DNA of 43,371 nucleotides. Origin: Halonotius pteroides (GTDB lineage Archaea; Halobacteriota; Halobacteria; Halobacteriales; Haloferacaceae). The position numbers were made by a program, and so were the translations under genes. Of this stretch, positions 8,339-16,731 are shown piece by piece. The stretch spans positions 1-43,371 of the forward strand of contig NZ_QMDW01000021.1 in the NCBI RefSeq assembly GCF_003605635.1. Reading direction: 5' to 3'. Positions within the stretch are counted from its first letter, which is position 1; the number at the start of each line of letters is the position of its first letter. Below the pieces are notes generated by a model that was not told the DNA's origin, made no database searches, and worked only from the letters and a program-made list of their open reading frames with translations.

Positions 8339-8917
8339 TTACTTTTTGCCGGCGCGGTCGATCCAGTTGCTCACCGTTTTCGGCGAGACGTTGATCGCGT
8401 CGCCGACTGTCTCGGCGTCGCTCTCGGCCAACTCAGCGATAGAGGTGATGCCAGCGTCATGGAGTCGTTCGCTGTAAGCCGGGCCGATCCCCTTGATCGA
8501 ATCCAGCGGCGCATCGCTGTACCCGTCGCCGTCGTCGGTGTCGGCTTCAGGTTCCGCGGCCGCCGCTGACTCCGTGCTGTCGGCCGACTCAGCCTCCGCA
8601 TCGTCGACAGCGACCGCGGGGCCGGATTCGTCTGTCACCGCGTCGGCTCTGGGCTCGTCGGTGGTTGCCGTAGCCTCATCGTCGCTCTGCTCAGCGGCCG
8701 GCTCTTTATTTGCCGTGTCGTCTGCTGTGGCGTCGCCGTCGACCGGCTCCGGTTCGGGCTCACTCGTCGGCTCCGCGGTGTCGGCCGGCTCGTCGACCTC
8801 GTCGTCAGTCACCGCATCAGGGTCGTGTTCGACCGTGACCGTCGTCTCCGTGCGGCGGTCATCGTCGGCTCCCCCACCGATGCCAAACAACGATTTGAGC
8901 TTGCTGAGTAAGGCCAT
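8339..8917 (-). CDS. Acidic helix-hairpin-helix protein
   Basis: A 192-residue protein with three parts. A short amphipathic, basic N-terminus ([20 protein letters not shown]) is followed by a very acidic Ala/Asp/Glu/Thr-rich linker of about 110 residues with no predicted fold. The C-terminal helix-hairpin-helix domain contains [20 protein letters not shown] and [20 protein letters not shown]. HhH domains usually bind DNA without sequence specificity. I chose the ATG at 8917 because it precedes the conserved-looking helix; an ATG 17 codons upstream would add an unrelated stretch. It is just upstream of pabB on the same strand but with a 44-nt gap. No enzymatic function is visible. Confidence 0.8.
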   Translation of the reverse strand: MALLSKLKSLFGIGGGADDDRRTETTVTVEHDPDAVTDDEVDEPADTAEPTSEPEPEPVDGDATADDTANKEPAAEQSDDEATATTDEPRADAVTDESGPAVAVDDAEAESADSTESAAAAEPEADTDDGDGYSDAPLDSIKGIGPAYSERLHDAGITSIAELAESDAETVGDAINVSPKTVSNWIDRAGKK

Positions 8918-9025
8918 TAGTGACTGATACGCGTCGCCGCTATTTAAAAACCAGTCACAGCCCCACACGATTGGCCTCCTGCAACGATTCAGTGCGTTAA
9001 TGTATTTTGGCTGAGATCACCACAT

Positions 9026-9379
9026 ATGGCTGCAATTCGGTCGCTAAAACCGGCCATTAGTAGTCTCGTTCGCAACCCGATCATCATCGTCGTCGGGCGG
9101 TGATCGGCCTCCTCCAGTTACCACAGTTGCTCGTCCCAACAACGTCGCCGCTGCTTGCAACAGCCGTTTCGGTGAGGGTAAGCGGCCTGCTGCTGTTCGT
9201 GCTGCCATTCTATCAGGGCGGGATCATCGGGATGGCCGACGACGCCCGTACCGGCACCACGAGTATCGGGACGCTGATTGCGGCCGGAGAATCGAACTAC
9301 GTCTCGTTGCTGTTGTCATACGGCGTACTCGGTGACGTTCTACCGCGATATCGCCGACTCGCCGGGGTTCCGGCTGTAA
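9026..9379 (+). pseudogene. Decayed haloarchaeal membrane protein (DUF7847-like)
   Basis: The ATG at 9026 begins a plausible membrane protein (MAAIRSLKPAISSLVRNP) that stops at 9101. The same kind of protein continues in another frame from 9100: GLLQLPQLLVPTTSPLLATA, then LLFVLPFYQGGIIGMADDAR and LIAAGESNYVSLLLSY to about 9322. A third frame then gives YSVTFYRDIADSPGFRL and a stop at 9377. The intact family members I recall are several times longer with multiple helices, so an internal deletion and a frameshift near 9098 are likely. The frame used after 9322 is my judgement. It ends before aroE, on the opposite strand. Confidence 0.6.
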
Positions 9380-9408
9380 GCCTGCCGCCTCCGACACGGC
9401 GTGTGTGG

Positions 9409-10215
9409 TTAGTCCAAGGCGTCGCGTAACGCCGCATCCATCGCCTCGATCGGAGCGTCCTCGTCGATCCAGATCTCAAAGGCCTCCACACCCTGAAACA
9501 GCAGCATCCACAGGCCTTGGATCGTCGTCGCCCCCACGGCATCAGCATCGCGGAGCAATCGCGTGTCTCGGGGCGTGTAGACCGCATCGAGAACGGCAAG
9601 TCCATCGTGCAGCAACCCCGCCGGAACTGGTGTCTTGGCTTCCTCCATCCCAACGCTCGTCGCATTGACCAGCAGATCGGCCGCCGGCACCGTCTCGTCT
9701 AAGCTGTCGAGACCACCGCTGCTCGCACCGTCGACCTCGCTGGCCAGCGACTCGGCGCGTTCGACGGTTCGATTAGCGATATGCACGTCGGCCCCGGCAT
9801 CGGCGAGCGCGAACGCCGCCGCCCGACCCGCGCCACCGGCACCGACAACGACCGCATCTTGGCCGTCGATCGCGACATCGTGGTGTTCGAAGGAGCGCGT
9901 CACGCCAGCGGCATCGGTGTTGTACCCCTGCGGCTGGCCATCGGCAGGGAAGGCGACCGTGTTGACCGCGCCGATACGAGCGGCCAGGGGGTCGGGCGCA
10001 ACGATCTCGAAGGCATCCTGTTTGAACGGGATCGTGACGTTCAGCCCGGCGATCCCGAGGGCATCCGCACCGTCGATCGCCTGTTTAATCTCGTCTTCGG
10101 CGGGTTCGAAGGTAACGTAGGTCGCGTCGATACCGCGGTCGGCAAAGCCGGCCGTCTGCATCGGTGGCGACACCGAGTGGCCGACCGGGTTGCCGACGAT
10201 TCCGTACACATCCAT
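9409..10215 (-). CDS. aroE: Shikimate dehydrogenase
   Basis: It reduces 3-dehydroshikimate to shikimate with NADPH in aromatic amino acid and folate precursor synthesis. The 268-residue sequence begins with the substrate-binding motif [16 protein letters not shown]. The catalytic Lys is in [13 protein letters not shown] near residue 65, the Asp in [11 protein letters not shown] near 101, and the NADP-binding glycine loop in [20 protein letters not shown] near 122. The length is normal for the family and the ATG at 10215 is directly in front of the first strand. It supplies the same chorismate pool that the nearby pab operon draws from, though the two are separated by the decayed gene. Confidence 0.95.
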   Translation of the reverse strand: MDVYGIVGNPVGHSVSPPMQTAGFADRGIDATYVTFEPAEDEIKQAIDGADALGIAGLNVTIPFKQDAFEIVAPDPLAARIGAVNTVAFPADGQPQGYNTDAAGVTRSFEHHDVAIDGQDAVVVGAGGAGRAAAFALADAGADVHIANRTVERAESLASEVDGASSGGLDSLDETVPAADLLVNATSVGMEEAKTPVPAGLLHDGLAVLDAVYTPRDTRLLRDADAVGATTIQGLWMLLFQGVEAFEIWIDEDAPIEAMDAALRDALD

Positions 10216-10299
10216 ACACCGTCGTCGGGCGACCAGCCCCTAAATTCTCTGTGTTCTTCGATCCGGTGGCGTTTTGCTGATCGATCTCCCAGCAGGGAT

Positions 10300-11760
10300 A
10301 TGATCGGCATCGTCGTCAGCCGGGCCGACGAGGCCTCGACGCATCTCGGCGAGCAGCTTCGCGCCGTCGGCGAGTGGACAGCCCACGAGGATGAGCACCG
10401 CGCCGACGGCGACGGCGGCGGTAGCTACTACACGACCGAGGGGTTCGAACTCCGCGAGTTCGACACCATCCACATCGAACTCGACGATCCCACACCGGCG
10501 TTTTCGACCCCTGACGACCTCGATTTTATCATCTTTGTTTCCCGACACGCCGGTGATACCGGCCGGCTGCTGACCGCCCACGTCACGGGCAACTTCGGGC
10601 CGGCGGAGTACGGCGGCGATGCCGGCTCGTTTGCCCGTGCTGCACCCGGAGCCCACAAGACCGTCGTCGACAACCTCAGCGAGCACGCACCTGACAACTA
10701 CGAGGTCGGCATCGAATGTACCCACCACGGCCCGACAGCGTGTTCGACGCCGTCGATGTTCGTCGAACTCGGCAGCGGTGAGGAGCAATGGCAGGACGCG
10801 GAGGCCGCTCGCGCGATTGCCAAGGCTGTCCTCGATCTGGGCGGCGTCGCCGCCGATCACCGCCCGGATGGCCTCGAAGCACCGCGCCACGTCGTCGGCT
10901 TCGGCGGCGGCCACTACACGCCGCGCTGTGAGCGGATCGTCACCGAGACCGACTGGGCGGTCGGCCATATCGGCTCGGATTGGCAACTGGATGCGATGGG
11001 CGACCCTGCCGCCAACCGCGAGGTGATCGATGCCGCCTTCGCGGCGAGTGCCGCCGAGCTGGCCGTCGTCGACGGCGAGAAACCCGACTTGGAGCGCGTC
11101 ATCGACGACCTCGGGTATCGGGTCGTCAGCGAGACATGGCTCCGAACCGTGGGTGAGCGACCGCGTGCGGTCGTCGACGCCGCGGAAGCAACACTATCGC
11201 CGGTCGCAGAGGGACTTCGGTTCGGCGAGATCGCGGTCGACAGCGACACCAGCCGCGACGGCGACACCAACCCGGCGGAGACATGGACGGCCGTCTCACT
11301 GCCCGACGACCTCATCGCAGCGGCAAACGGAGTCGATCCCGACACAACGCTGGCGGCTGTCACCGAGACAACAATCGGCTACGAGACAACCGAAGGAGCG
11401 ACGCTGCCGGCCGGTCGCGCCCTCGTCGCCGACACGGCTAATTTCAAGCACCTGATCGATCGGCTGGCTGAATCGCTGGCAACTGACTACGAATCGGTCG
11501 AACAGACGGCCGAGGGCGTCGTCTGTCGGGACACCGGGTTTGATCCAGCGAAGGCCGCCACCCTCGGTGTGCCGGAAGGCCCGACGTTCGGTCGGCTGGC
11601 AGCCGGCGAAACGGTGACCGTCAACGGCCGAGAGATCACCCCCGAGTCCGTTGAAAGCGAGCGCGTCGAGCAGTTCACCGTCGACTGGCCCGAAGCGGAT
11701 CCGGCCGGCCAGCGGGCTGAAACCGCGTCAGACGGCCGGCTGACGAATGGGGAAAGATAA
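10300..11760 (+). CDS. dtdA: D-aminoacyl-tRNA deacylase, archaeal type
   Basis: The archaeal/plant (GEK1-type) D-aminoacyl-tRNA deacylase removes D-amino acids wrongly attached to tRNA. The 486-residue protein starts MIGIVVSRADEASTHLGEQL. It contains the conserved blocks DFIIFVSRHAG near residue 78, ECTHHGPTACSTPSMFVELG near 141 and HVVGFGGGHYTPR near 197. The C-terminal third (ETTIGYETTEGATLPAGRA onward) is a haloarchaeal-style extension. The ATG at 10300 is chosen because the conserved first strand follows at once; the open frame continues upstream antiparallel to aroE but is not protein-like there. The ftsZ1 promoter appears to lie in its last codons. Confidence 0.93.
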   Translation: MIGIVVSRADEASTHLGEQLRAVGEWTAHEDEHRADGDGGGSYYTTEGFELREFDTIHIELDDPTPAFSTPDDLDFIIFVSRHAGDTGRLLTAHVTGNFGPAEYGGDAGSFARAAPGAHKTVVDNLSEHAPDNYEVGIECTHHGPTACSTPSMFVELGSGEEQWQDAEAARAIAKAVLDLGGVAADHRPDGLEAPRHVVGFGGGHYTPRCERIVTETDWAVGHIGSDWQLDAMGDPAANREVIDAAFAASAAELAVVDGEKPDLERVIDDLGYRVVSETWLRTVGERPRAVVDAAEATLSPVAEGLRFGEIAVDSDTSRDGDTNPAETWTAVSLPDDLIAAANGVDPDTTLAAVTETTIGYETTEGATLPAGRALVADTANFKHLIDRLAESLATDYESVEQTAEGVVCRDTGFDPAKAATLGVPEGPTFGRLAAGETVTVNGREITPESVESERVEQFTVDWPEADPAGQRAETASDGRLTNGER

Positions 11761-11766
11761 ATAGGC
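11753..11766 (+). promoter_or_regulatory. Probable ftsZ1 promoter (TATA box)
   Basis: An A/T-rich AAAGATAAATAGG stands out in GC-rich sequence about 30 nt before the ftsZ1 ATG at 11791, the usual haloarchaeal TATA distance for a transcript with almost no leader. It overlaps the dtdA stop codon. Confidence 0.5.
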
Positions 11767-11790
11767 TTGGTTCGCAAGCCACGGACAGTA

Positions 11791-12957
11791 ATGGACTCTA
11801 TCGTTGACGACGCTATCGACGAGGCCGAAGACTCCGCGGCCGACGAGCAAACAGAGACTGGCCCACCCAGCAGCCCCCAGTCGGGCTCGATGACCGACGA
11901 GGAACTCCAGGACGTTCTCGAAGATCTTCAGACCGATATCACCGTCGTCGGCTGTGGTGGGGGCGGCGGTAACACGGTCAACCGCATGGCTGAGGAGGGC
12001 ATCGAAGGTGCAAAGCTGGTCGCCGCCAACACCGATGTCCAACACCTTGTCGACATCGAGGCCGACAGCAAGATCCTGATGGGCCAACAGAAAACCGAGG
12101 GCCGTGGCGCGGGCTCGCTGCCACAGGTCGGCGAGGAGGCCGCCCTCGAAAGCCAAGAGGAGATCTACGATGCTATCGAGGGCTCCGATATGGTCTTTGT
12201 TACCGCCGGCCTCGGCGGCGGTACCGGAACTGGTGCGGCCCCCGTTGTCGCCAAGGCCGCCCGTGATTCCGGCGCGCTCACGATCTCGATCGTCACGACA
12301 CCGTTCACCGCGGAGGGTGAGGTTCGGCGCACCAACGCCGAAGCCGGCCTCGAACGCCTGCGTGACGTGAGCGATACGGTCATCGTCGTCCCCAACGACC
12401 GGCTGCTCGATGCGGTCGGCAAACTCCCCGTCCGGCAAGCCTTCCAGGTCAGCGATGAGGTCTTGATGCGTTCAGTGAAAGGAATCACCGAACTGATCAC
12501 CAAACCCGGTCTCGTCAACCTCGACTTCGCCGACGTGCGGACGGTCATGGAGAAAGGCGGCGTCGCCATGATCGGCCTCGGCGAATCCGATTCGGAGTCA
12601 AAAGCACAGGACTCGGTCAAAAGCGCGCTCCGCTCGCCGCTGCTCGATGTCGATATCTCCGGGGCAAACTCCGCGCTCGTCAACGTCACCGGCGGCAACG
12701 ACATGGCTATCGAGGAAGCCGAGGGCGTCGTCGAGGAGATCTACGACCGGATCGACCCCGACGCCCGCATCATCTGGGGCACCTCGATCGACGAGGAGTT
12801 GGAGGGGACGATGCGGACGATGATCGTCGTCACCGGCGTTGATTCCCCGCAGATCTACGGCAGCAGCGGGGTCGCCGACGAGCAGGCCGAAACCGCCCAG
12901 GCATCGAGCGAGTCAGCTCCGGTCGACGATGACGACGATATCGATTTCGTCGAATAA
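11791..12957 (+). CDS. ftsZ1: Cell division protein FtsZ1
   Basis: Tubulin-family GTPase that forms the cytokinetic ring; in Haloferax FtsZ1 is known to act with FtsZ2 in division. The 388-residue protein has an acidic N-terminal tail of about 48 residues, then [17 protein letters not shown], the tubulin signature [15 protein letters not shown] near residue 145 and the T7 loop region [11 protein letters not shown] near 247. A short acidic tail ([10 protein letters not shown]) ends the protein. The ATG at 11791 is supported by the upstream TATA. Linkage to secE and spt5 is the arrangement I associate with the ftsZ1 paralogue in haloarchaea. Confidence 0.95.
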   Translation: MDSIVDDAIDEAEDSAADEQTETGPPSSPQSGSMTDEELQDVLEDLQTDITVVGCGGGGGNTVNRMAEEGIEGAKLVAANTDVQHLVDIEADSKILMGQQKTEGRGAGSLPQVGEEAALESQEEIYDAIEGSDMVFVTAGLGGGTGTGAAPVVAKAARDSGALTISIVTTPFTAEGEVRRTNAEAGLERLRDVSDTVIVVPNDRLLDAVGKLPVRQAFQVSDEVLMRSVKGITELITKPGLVNLDFADVRTVMEKGGVAMIGLGESDSESKAQDSVKSALRSPLLDVDISGANSALVNVTGGNDMAIEEAEGVVEEIYDRIDPDARIIWGTSIDEELEGTMRTMIVVTGVDSPQIYGSSGVADEQAETAQASSESAPVDDDDDIDFVE

Positions 12958-13008
12958 CACCGTCTGTTCGGCGTTTGCTGACGATCCAGCCGCCGACGTG
13001 CATCAATA

Positions 13009-13018
13009 GATAAAAAAA
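13009..13018 (+). promoter_or_regulatory. Possible secE-spt5 promoter
   Basis: GATAAAAAAA lies about 30 nt before the secE ATG (13043) in otherwise GC-rich sequence between ftsZ1 and secE. It fits a TATA element, but cotranscription from ftsZ1 is also possible. Confidence 0.4.
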
Positions 13019-13042
13019 GCCTCGCGTCAAACGTCGGGCAAC

Positions 13043-13216
13043 ATGGACGTTCCGTACGATCTCAACAGCTATGTGCGCGTGCTCAAACTGGCGAGTACGC
13101 CATCGTGGAACGAGTTTTCGCAGGTCTCGAAGATCGCTGGGGCCGGCATTCTGCTGGTCGGGCTGCTCGGCTTCATCATCTTTGCGGTTATGAGCTTCAT
13201 TCCCGGTGGTGTCTGA
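13043..13216 (+). CDS. secE: Protein translocase subunit SecE/Sec61-gamma
   Basis: A 57-residue protein, the small essential subunit that clamps the SecY channel in the membrane. It begins [20 protein letters not shown], has the amphipathic segment [14 protein letters not shown] typical of SecE, and ends with one transmembrane helix ([20 protein letters not shown]). Its stop codon shares a base with the spt5 start (TGATG), which implies translational coupling. The secE-spt5 pair is conserved across archaea and mirrors bacterial secE-nusG. Confidence 0.95.
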   Translation: MDVPYDLNSYVRVLKLASTPSWNEFSQVSKIAGAGILLVGLLGFIIFAVMSFIPGGV

Positions 13217-13653
13217 TGAGCATCTACGCCGTCAAAACGACCGCCAGCCAAGAGCAGACGGTCGCCGACATGATCGCCACCAAGGAGGAAGATGAGATCC
13301 ACGCCGTGCTCTCACCTGACTCCCTGACGAGCTACGTCATGGTCGAAGCCGACGGCACAGCGGCTCTCGAACGGCTCTTCGATGAGATCCCACACGCACG
13401 ATCGATCGTCCCCGGTGAGTCCGGGCTGGCGGAGGTCGAACACTTCCTCTCGCCGACCCCTGATGTCGAGGGGATCGCCGAGGGCGACATCGTCGAGCTC
13501 ATCGCCGGCCCCTTCCAAGGCGAGAAGGCTCGCGTCCAGCGCATCGACGAGGGCAAAGATCAGGTGACCGTCGAGCTCTACGAGGCGACGGTGCCGATCC
13601 CGGTGACGGTTCGTGGCGACCAGATCCGTGTGCTGGACAGCGAGGAACGGTAG
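13216..13653 (+). CDS. spt5: Transcription elongation factor Spt5 (NusG family)
   Basis: The archaeal Spt5 binds the RNA polymerase clamp and increases processivity, usually with Spt4. The 145-residue protein has an NGN domain from [20 protein letters not shown] to about residue 80 and a KOW domain with [20 protein letters not shown] near 92 followed by [11 protein letters not shown]-like strands. It starts in the TGATG overlap with secE. Its last codons (DSEER, stop) lie inside a hairpin repeat that recurs downstream, so the 3' end may be shaped by the repeat. Confidence 0.95.
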   Translation: MSIYAVKTTASQEQTVADMIATKEEDEIHAVLSPDSLTSYVMVEADGTAALERLFDEIPHARSIVPGESGLAEVEHFLSPTPDVEGIAEGDIVELIAGPFQGEKARVQRIDEGKDQVTVELYEATVPIPVTVRGDQIRVLDSEER

Positions 13654-13770
13654 TTCCTCGGGCCGTGCGAGCGGCGTTGCCGCGAGCAGATAGTGAGGAG
13701 CGGTAGCTCCTCAAACCATGCGAACGGGTGCTTCGCACCCGTGCGCAGACAGCGAGGAACGGTAGTAGTC
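13636..13770 (+). repeat. Tandem hairpin repeat copying the 3' end of spt5
   Basis: Two full units and part of a third. Unit A is 13636-13688, unit B 13689-13747, unit C 13748-13770. Each begins GA(C/T)AG(C/T)GAGGA(A/G)CGGTAG; units A and C are identical over 18 bp. Unit A holds the stem GAGGAAC/GTTCCTC with a GGTA loop (13642-13659). Unit B holds the compensated stem GAGGAGC/GCTCCTC with the same loop (13695-13712) and a second stem CGGGTGC/GCACCCG (13725-13741). The spt5 stop codon is in the first loop. Confidence 0.8.
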
Positions 13771-13777
13771 AAAAAAA
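13771..13777. terminator. A/T run between convergent genes
   Basis: Seven A residues on the + strand are seven T residues for the gene ending at 13780 on the minus strand, directly after its stop codon. Archaeal termination commonly occurs at such T tracts. On the plus strand the hairpin repeats before it could end the spt5 transcript. Confidence 0.45.
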
Positions 13778-13779
13778 GC

Positions 13780-14076
13780 TCAGTTAACTGCGTCGAGATC
13801 GGCGATAACGGCTTCAAGATCGGCCTCGGATTCGATCTGTGTTTTGATCGCCTCGCGTCGTCGGACGGCTTCGGAGTCGGCGTCGTAGGCGCGGACGTAT
13901 TCGGCGCGAGTGTGTTCCTCGAAGGCGTGGCGGATGGCAAAGTAGCCGTCAGGAACGATGGTTCCACAGACCTGACACTCGTGTTTGGTGTGTTGGGTCG
14001 TCTGGTGGTGGATGAGTTCCTCGACGGTCTCGGTCTGTATGCCACAGCCGTCGATGCCACACCGCCATGAACTCAT
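13780..14076 (-). CDS. Small zinc-finger-like haloarchaeal protein
   Basis: A 98-residue protein with two Cys/His clusters. The first is WRCGIDGCGIQTETVEELIHHQTTQH, the second HECQVCGTIVPDGYFAIRHAFEEH, each resembling a C2H2-type finger (C-x4-5-C or C-x2-C followed by two His). A charged helical tail (RRREAIKTQIESEADLEAV) follows. I believe it matches a haloarchaeal conserved hypothetical (DUF7565-like), but no function is known to me. The ATG at 14076 is chosen because the Cys motif starts directly after it; the longer frame upstream overlaps the divergent PHP-like gene's leader. It may bind nucleic acid or protein; this is inference. Confidence 0.8.
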   Translation of the reverse strand: MSSWRCGIDGCGIQTETVEELIHHQTTQHTKHECQVCGTIVPDGYFAIRHAFEEHTRAEYVRAYDADSEAVRRREAIKTQIESEADLEAVIADLDAVN

Positions 14077-14174
14077 AGCTATCGATTGCGGTGGCGACGG
14101 TATAACGATTGCTGTGCCGACGGCGTCCGGCGACGAACCGATATCGACTAAGGGATGTGGGGAAACCATCGACC

Positions 14175-14939
14175 GTGAGCGATGCCGACCAGACCCGTGT
14201 CGACATGCACACGAAACTGCTCGATGAGCGTGTTGTGTCACGGGCGAAGCAGCGAGGGATCGACATCCTCGTCTACGCGCCACACTTCACGCGGCTGCCG
14301 GAGATCAAAGCGCAGGCAGCCGCCTACAGCGATTCGGAACTGCATGTCGTCGCTGCCCGGGAGGTCTTCACCGGCGACTGGAACAACCGTCGCCACCTAC
14401 TGGCGATCGGCCTCGATGAACCGGTGCCGGACTTCATCACCTTCGAGGGGGCGATGGCTGAGTTCAACCGACAGGACGCGGCGGTGGTGGTTCCCCACCC
14501 GGAATTCATGAACGTTAGCCTCACCCACCCGGAGATCCGTGCCCACGCCGCTCGGATCGATGCCGTCGAAACCTACTGCGCGAAGCTGTTTCCCCACCAG
14601 AACCGCCGCGGCCAGCGGATCGCCGCCGACCTCAACCTGCCAGGGTTCGGCTCCTCGTACACCCATCTGCCGGGGACGGTCGGCGAGGCATGGACACGGT
14701 TCGACCGCCGGATCGAGTCGACAGCCGACCTTGTCGACACACTCACCACCGGGGCCGACCGACAGGTGATCCACCGCAATGGGTTGGGCCACCGTGGCCG
14801 GCGGCTGCTCGAATACGGCCATCTCGGCTACGAAAACAGCTGGAAAAAGATCGATCGACTACTGCTGTCGGGCGACGAGCCGACCCATCCGCGAAACCTG
14901 CTCTATGAGGGCCGGTTCGATGACGTACGCGTGTACTGA
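14175..14939 (+). CDS. PHP-like metal-dependent phosphoesterase-family protein
   Basis: A 254-residue protein related to PHP-domain proteins. It starts with VDMHTKLLDERVVSRAKQRG, a variant of the usual D-x-H-x-H-T...SD opening in which the second histidine pattern is altered. Later segments DILVYAPHFTRLPEI, VAAREVFTGDWNNRRHLLAI and AVVVPHPEFMN match the Glu and His positions expected for the fold. A C-terminal HRNGLGHRGRRLLEYGHLGYEN stretch is basic. The start is the GTG at 14175, 10 codons before the first motif. The missing metal ligands leave activity uncertain. It begins only about 100 nt from the divergent zinc-finger-like gene, with a shared promoter region. Confidence 0.8.
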   Translation: MSDADQTRVDMHTKLLDERVVSRAKQRGIDILVYAPHFTRLPEIKAQAAAYSDSELHVVAAREVFTGDWNNRRHLLAIGLDEPVPDFITFEGAMAEFNRQDAAVVVPHPEFMNVSLTHPEIRAHAARIDAVETYCAKLFPHQNRRGQRIAADLNLPGFGSSYTHLPGTVGEAWTRFDRRIESTADLVDTLTTGADRQVIHRNGLGHRGRRLLEYGHLGYENSWKKIDRLLLSGDEPTHPRNLLYEGRFDDVRVY

Positions 14940-15434
14940 TCAGAGCGGGATACTGAGTCCCATCTCAGCGGTGTAAGTGGTCACCTCGGGGACGACGTAG
15001 AACAACACGCCAGCGAAGCTACCAACCTCGGCAACCGTAACCAACACCGTCACAAGATCCGACCTGCTGCTGGAGACCGGAACCCCGAACGGGACGTTGT
15101 ACTCGGTTTTCGACAACGGGTAAAACAGCGCGATCCCGCGTGTGCTGCCGACGACATCGAGGATGTAGTGCGTCGCAATCCCGATCCAGACGTAGTTGAG
15201 ATTGCCCATGTAGATCGGCCATACGGCGAAGATACCCAACACGAGGAGGTTGTGCAGTGTTTTTCGATGTGTTCCGAAGGCGGTGTCGACATCCGGAAAC
15301 AGTGCGCCCAGTGTCACCGGCAACAGGAGTTCGCCCATCATCCGCGCCGTCGCAACGGTGGCCGACGGCTCCAAAACATACCCTAACCCGATACTCAACA
15401 GAACGGCGTTGAGCACGTGCCCACGTTTGTTCAT
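14940..15434 (-). CDS. Membrane-bound metal-dependent hydrolase (YdjM/DUF457-like)
   Basis: A 164-residue membrane protein of the YdjM/DUF457 family. The signature LGALFPDVDTAFGTHRKTLH near residue 42 carries the Asp and His residues typical of the family, and another His is in ATHYILDVVG near 93. Four hydrophobic segments are visible, the first right after MNKRGHVLN. The ATG at 15434 is preferred to one 5 codons upstream because the MNKRGH start is what I expect for the family. Its stop abuts that of the PHP-like gene (14939/14940), so the two converge with no space. The substrate is unknown. Confidence 0.82.
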   Translation of the reverse strand: MNKRGHVLNAVLLSIGLGYVLEPSATVATARMMGELLLPVTLGALFPDVDTAFGTHRKTLHNLLVLGIFAVWPIYMGNLNYVWIGIATHYILDVVGSTRGIALFYPLSKTEYNVPFGVPVSSSRSDLVTVLVTVAEVGSFAGVLFYVVPEVTTYTAEMGLSIPL

Positions 15435-15557
15435 TGCGTGGGCCAACACGACCCCCCTACCTGTATCTTTGTGATCAACGCAGTCGCTGGTGACATAATT
15501 GCGGGAGCCACGGCAAAGTGACGAAAGACACAGGCCGACGGCGTGTCAGCCGTGGGT

Positions 15558-16661
15558 ATGGACTACCAGACGCCGCAGTTCTTCCACGTCATGCAGTACG
15601 CCGACGACGCCGACGGCGACATCATCGACATGGTCAGCGGTAATCCTGACTGGGAGCCGCCGGCCGCGATACGGGAGGGACTCCACGAGTACGCCGACAG
15701 CGACGCCGATGAGTTCCAGTACCCGCCGAGCGACGGCCTCCAGTCGCTCCGCGAGGAGATCGCCGCCCGGCGAAACGTCGATCCCGACCGGGTGATCGTC
15801 ACCAACGGCACCAGCGAGGCCAACTACCTCGGGATGGCTCGCGCACTCGACGGCGACTGCGGCGACGGTGTTGTTCTCATCGACCCCGTCTACCCCTACT
15901 ACACCGGCAAGGCGTCGATGCTCGGCGGCGACACTCGGCTGGTTGAGGCCAACCGCGACGGGGGTCTCGATACCGAAGCCACCTGCGAGGCCATCGACGA
16001 CGACACCGCCGTCATCGTGCTCAACACACCCAACAACCCGACCGGCGCGGTCTACGATCTCAACGCCGTTGAGGCGGTCGTCGAGACTGCCGCCGACCAC
16101 AACGCGATCGTCGTCGTCGACGAAGTGTACGACCACTTTGATTTCTCGGGGGACTTCGAGAGCGCGCTGATGCTCGACGCCGACAACGTCATCATCACCA
16201 GCGGCGTCTCGAAGTCGATGGCGATCACCGGGTTTCGCATCGGCTACGCCGTTGTCCCGCCTGCACTCGTTGCGGCCGCAAAAACGCGGCACATGCTCGT
16301 CAACGTGACCACCAGCCGGCCGGCCCAGCAGGCCGTCTACGAGGCCTATCGGGAGACCGACCCCGACTACTACGCCGACGCCCGCGACCGCCTCGAATCG
16401 CGGATTGAGAGCGTTACCGCCGCACTCGATGCGGCCGGAGCCGACTACACGAAGCCCGACGGCGCGTTCTACGTGCTTGCGCGGTTCGACGACTTCCCGG
16501 GCACGATGGCCAACGTCAAGACGCTGATCGACGAGGCCGGCGTCGCAGGGATGCCGGGGGCAACGTTCGGCTCCGCCCGCGAGGAGTGGATTCGGTTCGC
16601 GCTGGTCACACCCCGTGTTGAGGCGGCCGCCGAGCGACTGATCGATTACTTTGCCGACTGA
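15558..16661 (+). CDS. Class I/II PLP aminotransferase
   Basis: A 367-residue fold-type I aminotransferase, substrate not determined. PLP-binding features are clear: TNGTSEANYLGMARAL near residue 80, NTPNNPTGAVYDL near 158, VVVDEVYDHFDF near 189, and the Schiff-base Lys in TSGVSKSMAITGFRIGY near 220. The C-terminal Arg that binds the substrate carboxylate is in EEWIRFALVTPR near 346. The ATG at 15558 follows a short leader, and the open frame upstream is not conserved-looking. It resembles the aspartate/aromatic aminotransferase group but lacks a diagnostic neighbour. Confidence 0.93.
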   Translation: MDYQTPQFFHVMQYADDADGDIIDMVSGNPDWEPPAAIREGLHEYADSDADEFQYPPSDGLQSLREEIAARRNVDPDRVIVTNGTSEANYLGMARALDGDCGDGVVLIDPVYPYYTGKASMLGGDTRLVEANRDGGLDTEATCEAIDDDTAVIVLNTPNNPTGAVYDLNAVEAVVETAADHNAIVVVDEVYDHFDFSGDFESALMLDADNVIITSGVSKSMAITGFRIGYAVVPPALVAAAKTRHMLVNVTTSRPAQQAVYEAYRETDPDYYADARDRLESRIESVTAALDAAGADYTKPDGAFYVLARFDDFPGTMANVKTLIDEAGVAGMPGATFGSAREEWIRFALVTPRVEAAAERLIDYFAD

Positions 16662-16731
16662 CGGCGATCAGCGCCGTCGCCACCTGTGCCCGACCGACGG
16701 CTACACAAGTCCACGCTGTTTGGAGGCGGGT

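Noticed and set aside
9781-10299. Upstream extension of the dtdA frame
   Set aside because: The frame is open only because it runs antiparallel to aroE in GC-rich sequence. The conserved start MIGIVVSRAD begins at 10300.
15546-16292. A long open frame opposite the aminotransferase
   Set aside because: Mirror of the real gene; no motif and no promoter.
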